Assembly (NCBI GenBank): GCA_015501595.1
Contig: JADNRX010000895.1
Coordinates: forward strand, 1-18,606
DNA length: 18,606 nt
Origin: Hymenopellis radicata
Taxonomy: Eukaryota; Basidiomycota; Agaricomycetes; Agaricales; Physalacriaceae
Direction of reading: 5' to 3'
The position numbers and the translations under genes were made by a program. The notes below the pieces were generated by a model. The model was given only the letters and a program-made list of their open reading frames with translations. It was not told the DNA's origin and made no database searches. Positions 1 to 9,023 of this stretch are shown here, piece by piece; position 1 is the stretch's first letter, and each line of letters opens with the position of its first letter.

Positions 1-86
1 CGCAAAGGCGGCCATTGGTGTGATTGTAACTCCCGCGCGACCGTTCCCGTCGACTTGGGAACGCCGCAGAGTGTGAGCATTTCCGT

Positions 87-714
87 TTACGCGAAAATAT
101 TTAGAAGGTTCATCGGTGTTCTGTCTCTATTCAGACTTCCTGGAATCCCACTGTCACAAGACAGCAACTTGGTGTGCTCCTGTCTTATAACGTGACCGTT
201 GGCGTCGGGAGTAGCGCGGAATGGAGCGTCAGGAATGCCCGATTTGATGTGGCTTGGGTGAGCCATGCTCAAATTAGTCGGGGGTTCCGTTAGTAACTTG
301 TTATAGGCCGCGCTGGAATCGCAGCAGGAGTTGTCTAAGACAGTGGCACTTGCGCTGGGTTCGGTCAACGTTGAGACGCTCCTTGGGGTCAGGTCGGAGG
401 ATGTCGATCTAGTAGCGACCAGGGCTGGTTCGCTACTCGATTTCGAGTCCAAGGTGGTCGGGATTATCTCGCCTAAGCGGGGTTTGGTTGACTTGCTTTG
501 AGTCGATGTACGTATGTATTTCGGGGCGTGCGCGCCCCGTTTGGAATCATTTGATTGTGGAGATTTGTGTTCACAAGGCAGTGCTCCGTTCTCGGAGTCT
601 TCTGTCTGGCATTCCCGAACGGTCTAACGTGGCATTCAGTCGTGTCTCGACGAACCCTGGGTTGTGATCCTTTAAGAAGGGCAGATTGCTTTCCATCGAA
701 CATCGTCGCTCCAT
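87..714 (-). CDS. Uncharacterised protein, disordered C-terminal part (frameshifted, partial)
   Basis: I do not recognise this protein. Two minus-strand frames join into one protein-like stretch. One runs from an ATG at 714 (begins MERRCSMESNLPFLKDHN) and stops near 570. The other is open from about 619 to a TAA at 87-89. They overlap around 570-619, so a single-base error near there would join them. A possible splice acceptor (GGTCGACAG) lies just upstream of 715, so 714 may be inside an exon rather than the true start. The second frame is rich in Ser, Thr, Pro and Lys with runs such as SKSSSEPALV and STSSDLTPRSVSTL, typical of a disordered regulatory tail. No domain or signal peptide is visible. 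It could also be chance coding-like sequence; composition and continuity are the only support. Confidence 0.33.
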
Positions 715-1658
715 CCTGTCGACCAGGTGTCAAGTACGTTGTTCAACTTTCTGCGTCACTATGATATCATCGTATACTCATTACAATATATAAGCTTGTC
801 GTTTTGCGCTTGTGCAGGTATACTGACAGCAGGCCTATCAATCATCGAAACAATAATGGACGATATCTACAAGCCGTACAACATCTCTGTGAGTTTCATC
901 TCTTATCATGGCCAATGTTCAGATTCTCAATTATTGGTAGAGGATGGAGTCGCCTCTTTCCTTGACAGAACAAAAAGGGCGTGTCTCAATTATGGACTGT
1001 CCAAGCCGCCACACAGTCAGTGCGCGAGCGCGTAACGTCGTTTTCTCATAGCTCTGTTGTCGCAAGGTGATGAACTTCAAACCAGACTTAGAGGTGCAGT
1101 CAACACGGAGTGGGACACCGTGTGAGGAGCGAGCCGCTTTGTTAGTGCACCCTATATCTTAAACCGGAGACATGGCTGATTCTCTTTATTCAGAGAGCGT
1201 ATTGCAAAAGCTTTCGCGCAACGCGCTGATGAGCATTATGATTATGACCATTGATGATCATGATTGGGATATCTTACCAGGGCATCTATCTATCATTTGT
1301 TGTACTTCTTAGACCCGTCATGAAATTTCCCTCGTCACTGAAGAGGTCGCAATAACGAACAATGACACTGCTGCTGTAGATATCTGACACACTCTCCGTA
1401 CGCGTGTGAGTCTGGCGGTACCAATCGCAGAGGCGACTTGGGCCTAACTTGAAACTTATAGTTCATTCTCGCGCGTTTCAGATTATCCAGCGGGGGAAGA
1501 GGCGGATTGAATTCCTGCTCGTGCGACCCGCCAGAGGCCCACAAAGACGTACAACCTGTCGTCTTGACAAGTTCGACTAGGCATATATTATTGTACACAT
1601 CGTGAAATCACGATCTATGCTCATCAACATTTACGAGTACAATACCATCATGGCAAAA
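715..1658. other. Intergenic, no gene resolved
   Basis: I see no gene I can support here. On the plus strand a short exon-like block at about 822-891 sits between an acceptor-like ...TTGTGCAG and a donor-like GTGAGT, and encodes GILTAGLSIIETIMDDIYKP and a few more residues. I found no convincing continuation and recognise no family. A minus-strand frame of 87 codons (1335-1598) lies just downstream of the thioesterase gene and has no recognisable content; it is more likely 3' UTR or intergenic sequence. Confidence 0.3.
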
Positions 1659-2741
1659 TTAGTCCATTCCCCCAACCCACTGCTTTACGACTGGCTCCCA
1701 ACATGCTCGATTCATCTGCATATGTTCCCCATCGCACGTCCCTAGAATGACCGCGCCACGTTCATCCAACTGTCTAAGACCAATCCAATCCTCGGTGTAC
1801 AATGGCTGGCTGCGCATGGGAATGATCGTTTTGCCTGTAAGAACACGCTGCGCTCCGTCATCCGTGATAGATTCACTGCCAAACCAAGCGCTTTCTTTTG
1901 GCACAACGGTCTTGTCCTGATCGAATAACAGAAGAACCAGAGCATTGAGCGACGCGAAGTTGTCCGCGTATGTGCTATTCCGTTGGCCGGGAATCTCGTT
2001 GTTAACGTCAGGAAGAAAGTGGTTCGCGTTGAGGTATGTCTGAATATTACTGGGATCACGGAAATATTGCGCCTGGACAAAAGAAAGATCAGCGCCAGAC
2101 AGACTGCAGGCAAGAGGATGTACCATAACAATGTTATCTTGTACCCATGCGCCGTACGGCCGCACCTAGGGCCACGCCTCTGGCAGCACGACAGAGTAAA
2201 TCCCAGGCTGAGCACGCAGGCATGTCGGACACGCCCATGTGTTGCGAACCAAAGGTTATGAGGTTGTGAATCGGCGGGTCGTTATAGCGTTCCACATATG
2301 CTCGAAGAAATTGGCCTCCCTGGGAGAATCCTATCGCATCGAACCCAGTACTGAGCTCGGGAATGTCGCTGAGCTGCTTGGCGACGCCCGCCAATTGCGT
2401 GTTGACGTTGCCGTACTGTGTCCACGCGTCAATGTCAAGTCGGCGCGGTATACGGTGTCAAGTAACATACGAAGCAGGCCTTTCGGTCATCGTCGTTGTT
2501 GTCGACGATGTATATGGAATGAATGAATATCCCAGCGTGAATTTCCTTGATCAGTTCGCCGAACTGGACCATTCCATCGGAGGCATATGAATCTCCTGTT
2601 GCCACAGTGAGCTTGGCTTTCCTAGGTGATACGCGGCGGACCTAATCCATGCCACAGTACAAGAGGACGAGGAGAGCGGACGGACGCTGCGCTAGAGCAC
2701 AGGGCTCCGAAGAGAGGCAGTAGTAATGGAGGAAGGTGCAT
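1659..2741 (-). CDS. PPT1: Palmitoyl-protein thioesterase (PPT1 family)
   Basis: This is a lysosomal/vacuolar alpha/beta-hydrolase that cleaves thioester-linked palmitate from S-acylated cysteines of proteins during degradation. I read four exons: 2741-2642, 2595-2471, 2415-2124 and 2072-1659, with introns of 46, 55 and 51 nt, giving about 309 residues, close to human PPT1 (306). The start at 2741 puts a signal peptide first (MHLPPLLLPLFGALCSSAAS), followed by LVLWHGLGDSYAS. The nucleophile Ser lies in GFSQGGQFLRAY (Ser codon 2323-2325). The Asp is expected in LFDQDKTVVPKESAWFG and the His in DGEHMQM near the C-terminus. An ATG at 2813 is also in frame but would bury the signal peptide. Exon 3 is 292 nt, one base too long: the frame slips near 2165-2178 between RGVALG and RPYGAWVQDN. 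Both sides match the family, so this is probably a sequencing error. Confidence 0.94.
2165..2178 (-). other. Frameshift in PPT1 exon 3
   Basis: The frame changes between conserved blocks ...CRAARGVALG and RPYGAWVQDNIVM. Removing one base restores a continuous protein. The local sequence contains doubled bases (GG, CC) in a GC-rich stretch, a typical place for an indel error. Confidence 0.8.
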
Positions 2742-2749
2742 TAGTTGAG

Positions 2750-2765
2750 AAACCCTAACCCTACC
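2750..2765. promoter_or_regulatory. Telomere-like/telobox-like motif AAACCCTAACCCTACC
   Basis: This stretch contains two units of the fungal telomere repeat (TTAGGG on the minus strand) nine bases upstream of the PPT1 ATG. Such boxes act as binding sites for Myb/TRF-type factors in some plant and fungal promoters. It may equally be chance or a repaired break; its position inside the probable 5' UTR makes a classical promoter role uncertain. Confidence 0.3.
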
Positions 2766-3323
2766 TAGTTCAATCGGTGCTCGGTCAATAACCACTCCTG
2801 AACTTCGTTTCACTCTGCCTGCAGTGCAATACTCACCATCTCTTCCAGGCCTACAAATCCTGAGCTAAGAGTTATAAGGACTGATCCTCTCTGGATGGAC
2901 TGAATGATTGCAGCTAGTCACAGACCGACGATGCGTCGCACGCCCCCAGGTAACCTCTGTCTACAATATGAACAAGTGTTGGTATAGTAGTTACAGTAGT
3001 GTAGTCGTAGTGTAGTATATCAACACTTGTTCATATTGTAGGCATCAGGTTACCTGGCTAGCCCTCCTCCCCGTGGTCAGTTGAGCAACTCGAGCATGGC
3101 CAGCTACCTAGAGTTTCTGACGGGCGTGTAGGACTGACTGAGGCTCTACACTCGACTGCTGTGAAAGTTCAGTCCATTAACGGGACGGGACAGAACCTTT
3201 TGTTTCGCACTCATGGGAGGCTTATGATCATTCACCTGGTATTCACGCAGGTCAAATATGATATTCTGAATCGTACAAGGTTTAAAGTTCGTGTCGTCAT
3301 TGGATGCTGGTTAAGTAGAGAGT
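2766..3323. other. Intergenic spacer between PPT1 and the small secreted protein
   Basis: Apart from the fold-back hairpin at 2946-3057 I see no gene here. The region must hold the PPT1 promoter and the 3' end of the minus-strand secreted-protein gene. A plus-strand frame at 3161-3439 has no protein-like features and overlaps that gene antisense. Confidence 0.5.
2946..3057. repeat. Fold-back hairpin / MITE-like inverted repeat
   Basis: The two arms are 2946-2981 and 3021-3057. They pair perfectly over 11 bp at the outer end (CCAGGTAACCT) and then, after a 4/5-nt internal loop, over 21 bp (starting CTACAATATGAAC). The loop of about 39 nt is built of GTAGT-like units. I see no clear target-site duplication. 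It could be a small MITE, a small-RNA precursor, or a transcription-arresting hairpin; the sequence alone does not decide. The outer motif CAGGTAAC happens to resemble a 5' splice site. Confidence 0.85.
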
Positions 3324-3619
3324 CTAGCATCCGTGCGAGTCTAATAGATAATCATCAGCAACTCTCGAGAAACGAACAAGGCAAGAGTTACTTACTGCAG
3401 TCATCGCAGCAAATCAGCTGGTTGATCTCGGGGCAGTAGAACTCGCGATTCTCTGCAAATACCGCGCGTCCGCAGACGACGCTCGGGTCGCCGTCATTGT
3501 AGCAGTAGCAGTTCTCCTTCTTCTGAAGGGCGGCGTTCATCTCCCGCTTGGATTTCAGATCCATTTTGGGACCCCGCGACGGCGGCGGAGAGAACGAACA
3601 TAAGGCTTTGGAACTGCAT
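3324..3619 (-). CDS. Small secreted eight-cysteine protein (frameshifted)
   Basis: I do not recognise a named family. From ATG 3619 the protein starts with a signal peptide (MQFQSLMFVLSAAVAG). The frame then slips at about 3564-3576 (a GGGG, CCC, AAAA run) and continues as PKMDLKSKREMNAALQKKEN, then a Cys-rich domain: CYC, VVC, FYC, ICC, DDC. A GTAAGT donor follows directly at 3395. Splicing a 55-nt intron (3341-3395) to a short exon adds NSHGC and a stop at 3324-3326, giving eight cysteines (an even number, fitting four disulfides) and about 79 residues after removing one base. Without splicing the protein ends after seven cysteines. A 53-nt intron (3620-3672, GTGCGC...TTCAG) may precede the ATG in the 5' UTR. 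It has a decayed paralogue at 4238-4442. Role unknown; such proteins are often secreted effectors or antimicrobial peptides, which is only inference. Confidence 0.5.
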
Positions 3620-3673
3620 CTGAATTGCCGGTCAGTATCTACCTTGAAGACAGCCTCCGTGATGATGCGCACC

Positions 3674-3859
3674 TCAATGGGAGAAGAAAGGCGTGGAAAA
3701 TGTGGCAGGGGCAAGAGTTGCTGAAGAAGGAAATGACTGGCTTTTGGATGAATTTCGCTTGCAGGGCTTCCCGGGCAGCCCGTTGGAATGTGGAGCGAGC
3801 TCCAAGACCAGCAGGACAAAGCTCAACAGAGACTTGACATTCGTGTTCCCGCATGCCAT
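3674..3859 (-). CDS. Short ORF with possible signal peptide
   Basis: A 61-codon frame begins MACGNTNVKSLLSFVLLVLE, which reads like a signal peptide, and continues with a Cys/Ser/Pro-rich tail without a recognisable domain. It lies directly upstream of the eight-cysteine gene on the same strand. Two other frames are open across the same stretch, so it may be 5' leader sequence of that gene or a decayed secreted-protein gene rather than a working gene. Confidence 0.22.
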   Translation of the reverse strand: MACGNTNVKSLLSFVLLVLELAPHSNGLPGKPCKRNSSKSQSFPSSATLAPATFSTPFFSH

Positions 3860-3895
3860 TCTACTATGTAAGCTTCAGTGCGGCAAAGTAATCAA

Positions 3896-4159
3896 TCACC
3901 AGTCCAAAACAGACAGTAATCTCGTACTCAGAGTACGACGGTTGGAAAACCGGGACCTGAAGCGCTTTTCAACCCGAGCCATTCGCAGGTTGGTATCTGT
4001 TGGTATTGTAACGACCTGTTGATATTGCTCTGTCATGTCAGGCCGCGACGCATACTGAGCCTTGAAAGCCGTAAGCTCCACGTTGCCCCAGCAGCTAACA
4101 GTACGTTCCAAGTCTGAAGTTTCATCTAGTACTTTTTCCTCAGGAAAACCAGTGACCAT
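3896..4159 (-). CDS. Hypothetical 87-residue ORF
   Basis: This minus-strand frame begins MVTGFPEEKVLDETSDLERT and includes AFKAQYASRPDMTEQYQQ, then a basic, Arg-rich end. Composition up to the QYQQ segment looks protein-like; after that a CAG/GT donor-like junction could begin an intron. I recognise no family. It lies between the two copies of the small secreted protein gene on their strand, so it may be part of the decayed copy's transcript. Confidence 0.2.
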   Translation of the reverse strand: MVTGFPEEKVLDETSDLERTVSCWGNVELTAFKAQYASRPDMTEQYQQVVTIPTDTNLRMARVEKRFRSRFSNRRTLSTRLLSVLDW

Positions 4160-4237
4160 CGGACCAGATCTCGAGTGCAGTGTTTCCTGTGTGAGCGGTA
4201 GCAGGAAGAATGTCGCAGTTATGGTCGCTTTGGTGGG

Positions 4238-4442
4238 TCAAAGAGTGTCACCGTTAGGGCAGCATTTGATCGTTGATCTCGTGAGTTGTATCTTGTCTAT
4301 CTCAACCAGCGTACACTAGTGCTTGAACCAGTCGAGTATGCGTAGCAGTTTTCTCTTCTCAGGTGCAGAGTTCATTTCGCGGTAAGATTGGAGATCCGAC
4401 CTAGGAGCATAGCCCGCAGTCGCGGCGGAGAGAACGAAGAGG
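4238..4442 (-). pseudogene. Decayed paralogue of the small secreted eight-cysteine gene
   Basis: The first part (4442 to about 4370) matches the intact copy at 3324-3619: LFVLSAATAG against MFVLSAAVAG, then DLQSYREMNSA against DLKSKREMNAA. The DNA stretch GCGGCGGAGAGAACGAA (plus strand) is shared by both copies. The frame breaks after EKR. An ENCY-like segment and a terminal KCCPNGDTL with stop at 4238-4240 are the only Cys-rich remains. The start codon is missing; instead the homology begins right after a strong acceptor-like sequence (T8 tract, then GATTTGCAG), so an upstream exon could exist, but it would overlap the Axl2-like gene. I judge it a relic of a tandem duplication; part of the damage could be sequencing error. 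Confidence 0.55.
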
Positions 4443-4557
4443 CTGCAAATCAAAAAAAAGTTGATCGAGGTCGCGTTGTTGACAAGTGTTGTGCCACTTC
4501 TTCTTCCGGAACTGCCAACATTGACCTACACAGCAAGCCCGCTGGACGGTTTCGTCG

Positions 4558-7412
4558 ATGACAATGGCTTTCCCGCTGTTATCCATCTCTACGGCATTCT
4601 TTCTTTTCAACGTTCTTTTCTTGGCGGCGCCCGTGCTTTCTACTGGAGTAACCGTTCTGACACCGCTCGACGACCAGCTTCCTCTCATTGCCCGCGTTGG
4701 TCAGTCTTACTCCTGGCCCATCTCGAACAACACCTTTGGAAAATGCCAAGACGCGCTCACATACACGCTTTCCGACACTCCATCGTGGTTGGCATTCGAC
4801 CCAGCGACCCGCACATTCTATGGTACGCCCCAGGAGTCTGACGAAGGCGATCTCGACGTCTCCTTGACTGCCCATGGCTGTGGATCGTCGGCATCATCAC
4901 CTTTCATTATACCCGTATCGTCGAATTCGCCGCCCACATTGCAATTCCCCGTTTCCGCGCAATTCCAAAACTCTAACCCATCGCTGTCATCGGTCTTCGT
5001 CGTTGACTCAACCTCCGTTCTCTACACCTCTCTCCCTGCCTTACGCATACCGCCTAAATGGTCCTTCAGTATTGGGTTCCGAGGCGATACCTTTACAGGC
5101 ACTGGCAACTTGTATTATTACATTCGACAAGCCGATGGCTCAGAGATCCCTTCGTGGATGCGATATAACCCTCAAGAATTCACATTGGAAGGCGTGACCC
5201 CTCACGAAGACTCTATTTCTATCCCATTCTATCTGAATCTCGTCCTTCACGCCTCAGATATCAAAGGCGCTACCGCTGCCACTCAGGCATTCGATATCAT
5301 TCTGTCCCCTCACGAAGTTTGCATGACGAAACCATTTCTCCCAACTGTCAATGTCACAGCAAATGCACCATTCAACGTGCCTCTCAATTCTGCTGCAGAC
5401 TTTTCAGGCGTCTTGGCGGACGGCAGGGCTTTCCAGCCAGAGGACATCACTGAACTCATCGTAACTTCAACAGGATATCCATGGATGTCTTATGACCGCG
5501 CTACTCGTCACCTATCAGGATTTGCACCATCAGATACTAGCATTCATCCCGTCCTTCCAGTGCAGCTCGCGACCATCTACAATCAATCTATTAAAACAAA
5601 CCTTTCGGTCGCTTTGGTACCCTCCTTTTTTTTCCGCAGAAGACCTTCCTCCCGTGGTATTAGGCAAGGACGGTCGTGTCGACATCAACTTCGAACCCTT
5701 TTTTTCCAACTCTACCTCTACGCGCCCTGGAGATGTCGACTTGAGCACGTCGCCCGATCCCTTTCAGGCTGGAGACTTCTTGAACTTTGATTCTTCGTCA
5801 GCTGTCCTCACGGGCGAGGTTCCAAGGTCTTTCTCTTCGAAGCGTATCAACGTCACGATTACGGCCTATTCGCACATCACCCATTCGACTTCACATGCCA
5901 GTCTCTCACTCATACTCCCTCCTTCGGATCACAAGAACGAAGATATCACACCCTATGATGGACCGCTATCAAAGGCGACACATGCCAAGTTGGTGCTTGG
6001 CCTGAGCATTGCGTTCGGCGTCATTGGTAGCGTTATTGCTCTCGGGGTCTTCTTGGCCGTCTTTAGGCGATGTGCCCGAGTGGAAGATACGGCGCTCAAT
6101 GGAGAAGAAGAACAGAAAGCTTGGTCAGAGAAGGATAGAAAGTGGTATGGGATTGACAAGAATGAGGATATCGAAAAAGTAAGCTCTCATTGGCATAAAG
6201 TGGATGTCAATCTTAAACACCCCCAAGTCTCCCGGAAGTTCTCCATCGGAGTCGCGCGCCACCAAACAAGAGCCTTATGGCGGTCTGGGTTTGCGACGAG
6301 TGCTGGAGCGCAGTCATTCTGATCTTCCTTCCGACGCCAGTACTGCCGGAAGCAAGTTACAGAGCCCAGGCGTTATGAGCAAGAGGGAATTTATGACTAG
6401 GATTCGGGACACTGTCAGGAATGTTAGTGACACATACAGTCGACGCCGTCGCCCTCTCAACCTGAACCGGCCTATCATCGGGAAACCAATTCTAATCACC
6501 AATGTCCCAACATCCAGTCAGTCCTCTCCGACAGATCCCTTCATGGACTCGCAAGTCAACTCTGTGCCCGCTAGCTTCTTTACGCGGTCTTCGACGTCAA
6601 CAGAAACCCACTCGATCCCTGAACGCCGGACTGATTGTCTTTCCCCGCGGCAGCCAGCAATCGTACACTTTGCCGACGGTGGTAGCTCGAGGGACTCCTT
6701 AGCCTCAGTTGCAACTCACGCTGCTGAGGCTGTGGTGCACACCGCGTCGCGGGCAAGTGTTCGAAGCGCCATATCGATTACATCCGATATTCAACCATCT
6801 ATGCGACCACGCCTGGTACCTTTCACTAGCGCGACCAGAGTTCCTCTTCCGCACATGTCTGTCTCGTCGCCAACCGATTCTCCAGACGGTAACATCGATA
6901 CTTCCCAGCGCGTTGCCAGTCAGACAGCTCTCGTTGATGGTGTTCGGAAAAGTGTTAGCGGTGACGAACTCACCATGGGAATTCACTACGTACGTGCACT
7001 TGGTGTGGATCGACGCGTTGGACCTACGGCATCGACATTGACGGTGTCGACAAATGTGCGGTCGTCGTTCTCGTCTCTTGAATCATCACAGCATGGCCAT
7101 GGACATCCTGGTTTGGAGACGGTCAAAATGGTGGCTAGAGCTGGGGAACGGTTTAAATTCCGTGTTGCGATCGACCCTCCTTCGCCTGTCTCGACTAGCA
7201 CTGGCAGTTCTATCAGACGGCTCCGAGCGCGTTTGATGACAGGCGATTCACTTCCGAGGTTCTTGCATGCGGACTTGAACGGACGCAAGAATGTGGGTGC
7301 CGTTGAGTTTTACGGAGTTCCTAGTGCCGGAGATGTTGGGGAGCTGGAAGTGGGCATTTTCGAGGGTGCCGTTTGTGTTGGACGTGTAGACCTTGAGGTG
7401 ATTGGTCGATAA
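4558..7412 (+). CDS. AXL2: Axl2-like transmembrane protein with cadherin-like (CADG) domains
   Basis: Axl2-type proteins are single-pass plasma-membrane proteins that mark growth or budding sites and signal to septins and Cdc42-type polarity machinery. I read two exons, 4558-6178 and 6228-7412, separated by a 49-nt intron (GTAAGC...CCCAAG), giving about 934 residues. Order: signal peptide (MTMAFPLLSISTAFFLFNVL), extracellular cadherin-like repeats starting at VLTPLDDQLPLIARVGQSYS and including PSWLAFDPATRTFYGTP and YPWMSYDRATRHLSGF, one membrane segment at about residues 478-503 (LVLGLSIAFGVIGSVIALGV, then a Phe/Arg-rich stop-transfer), and a long Ser/Thr/Pro-rich cytoplasmic tail. The PSWL..D..TRTF.GTP signature is typical of the dystroglycan-type cadherin-like domain. 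An alternative start at 4564 (acaATGG context) gives a protein two residues shorter. A run of eight T at about 5626-5633 shifts the frame; one T fewer restores PSFFSAEDLPPVVLG. Confidence 0.85.
5626..5634 (+). other. Homopolymer frameshift (T8) in the Axl2-like gene
   Basis: Frame 1 (from 4558) gives ...VALVPSFFFRRRPSSRG and soon stops at 5790, while frame 2 continues the protein as SFFSAEDLPPVVLGKDGRVD through the membrane segment. Seven T instead of eight gives one open frame. The region GTACCCTCC...CCGCAG looks intron-like but at 23 nt is too short to be one. Confidence 0.8.
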
Positions 7413-7666
7413 TACTATTTGGGACTTGACTGGAACCGTTCCACGTTGTATCCTTACATTTGTAGACTATCTTTGATTTGTATTGTACAACCTACTTAGC
7501 ACGTATTATTACTGTACCGGGTACCCATCTCTAGAGTTACAGCCAGAGTATAATGAAATGAACACCCCGCATATCCTACAGATGTCTATCGACATGATGT
7601 TTACCGCCTGTCATGATCGTTCCATGTTGGCCGCCATGAGAGAGTGTAATTTCGACGAGTGTTCGA

Positions 7667-8040
7667 GGACACGGACGAGTTAATGGCAAGCGATGACACC
7701 TTTCTATACCGTTGAATTGCTACGAAACGCGTCTTAGAAGGGAAAACATAACAACCAACCTTTGACATAGGCACCGAAGTCAGCTGCACATAGAATGGCC
7801 TCGAATGCGCTCAGGCATCGAGCTCATATCAAGTAGCGCATGCGACGATCTTTGCCATCGCGGAACCGGTCGGTATCCGCCTTGCACGGCATATAGAAGT
7901 AGAAGACTGTGAGTCCACATGAGGAGAGCGGATGGAAATAGCGAGATGCGAGGGTCAACGGGAATGTGGCGCCTGCAAGTAGACGACGAACAGCACGGAA
8001 GTGCGTGTCAAGTGGTCCAGACAATGGGGATCCCGTCGAA
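7667..8040 (+). repeat. Direct repeat, copy A
   Basis: This copy matches 8522-8910 in the same orientation, about 855 bp away. Long near-identical stretches include CGGTCGGTATCCGCCTTGCA and the GGGTCAACGGGAATGTGGCG segment followed by GCCTGCAAGTAGACGACGAA. Copy A carries a 14-bp insertion at about 7933-7946 (GGAAATAGCGAGAT), which leaves a GAT on each side. Neither copy keeps a shared long open frame. Confidence 0.85.
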
Positions 8041-8228
8041 CAATTGTCGAAATTCAAGTTACACGAAGCGAATTGAAGATACACACCGAGAAATGGGGTA
8101 TGAACAGCTACAGGGCGTACTAGTCATCCCATGTTTGACCGAAATTGCCAACTTGAAGTAAGAGCAGTAGCTACACTTTAAATGCATTGCTTATGATCGT
8201 GCGCCTAATCACCCAAAGGCCTAGGAGG

Positions 8229-8340
8229 GTCTCGGTCAACAATCGTATTCATGTTGGCGTACGCGACGGTACTCCAATTGCTCGCTTCCATTGGAATTAA
8301 CTTGAGATTGTTTTGTCGCCAACTTCTTTCCCTACGGGAA
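8229..8340 (+). repeat. Inverted repeat, left arm
   Basis: It pairs with 8903-9023 on the opposite strand. Two blocks are identical: TTCATGTTGGCGTACGCGAC at 8251-8270 and TTGGAATTAACTTGAGATTG at 8291-8310; the bases between differ in length, and the flanks are diverged but alignable (for example CTCGGTCAACAATCG against CTCGGCCAACAACCG). Confidence 0.8.
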
Positions 8341-8521
8341 TATACCATTTGAGAAGAAGTACTTATGTTGATTGATACTTACCCTCCCACGAGGCGTCGG
8401 AGGGCACTCAGAAGCATCAGGCTGTCGTACTATCACTTTAAGTTTTCCTGACCCCGGACAATGTACTCTCACACTTAGATGTAGGTGGGATGGCAGCGCA
8501 CTGGTATATTCCATCTCTACG

Positions 8522-8910
8522 AAGGACCTGGACGAGGTAATGGCAAGTTATGACAAGTTATGACACCTTTAAAGATCTTGCCATAGCCATTGAATATTGA
8601 ATCATTGCTCCGAAACGCGTCTTGCAAGGAAAAACATAACAACAAATCACCGAAGTCAGCTGCACATAGAATGGTCTCGAATGCCCTTAAGCATCGAAGT
8701 AGCGCATGCGACAATCTATCTTTTGCTAGTCTTTGCCATCGCGGCACCGGTCGGTATCCGCCTTGCACGGCATGGTATGGAAGTAGAAGACTGTGAGTCC
8801 ACACGAGGAGAGCGGATGCGAGGGTCAACGGGAATGTGGCGCCTGCAAGTAGACGACGAACAGCACGGATGTGCGTGTCAAGTGGTCTAGAAAATGGGGA
8901 ACCCGTCGAG
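8522..8910 (+). repeat. Direct repeat, copy B
   Basis: This is the second copy of the 7667-8040 segment. It differs by a short tandem duplication (GTTATGACAA repeated at about 8547-8566) and a 12-bp insertion near 8717-8730. The copy lies between the arms of the inverted repeat 8229-8340 / 8903-9023, which suggests that the duplicated unit became part of a larger element or a fold-back structure. Confidence 0.85.
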
Positions 8911-9023
8911 AATAAAGTTAGCGACAACACAATCTCAAGTTAATTCCAAGGGGAAGCTACCAAGTGGAGTAGAGGTGAACGCGTCGCGTACGCCAACATG
9001 AAAACGGTTGTTGGCCGAGAAGA
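8903..9023 (-). repeat. Inverted repeat, right arm
   Basis: It is the reverse complement of 8229-8340. In translation both arms can be read as ...NNR(I/F)HVGVRD, so they may derive from the 3' end of a duplicated gene rather than from transposon termini. I do not see target-site duplications at the outer ends. Confidence 0.8.

Noticed and set aside
521..538. Palindrome CGGGGCGTGCGCGCCCCG
   Set aside because: A 7-bp GC-rich stem with a 4-base loop falls within the possible coding stretch; such short stems are common and nothing else supports a terminator or site.
5618..5640. Possible intron GTACCC...CCGCAG in the Axl2-like gene
   Set aside because: At 23 nt it is well below the 44-58 nt seen elsewhere in this window; a homopolymer error in T8 restores the frame more simply.
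8517..8930. A 137-codon minus-strand frame across duplicated copy B
   Set aside because: The matching frame in copy A is much shorter and interrupted, and no family is recognisable; it is likely a chance frame in a repeat.
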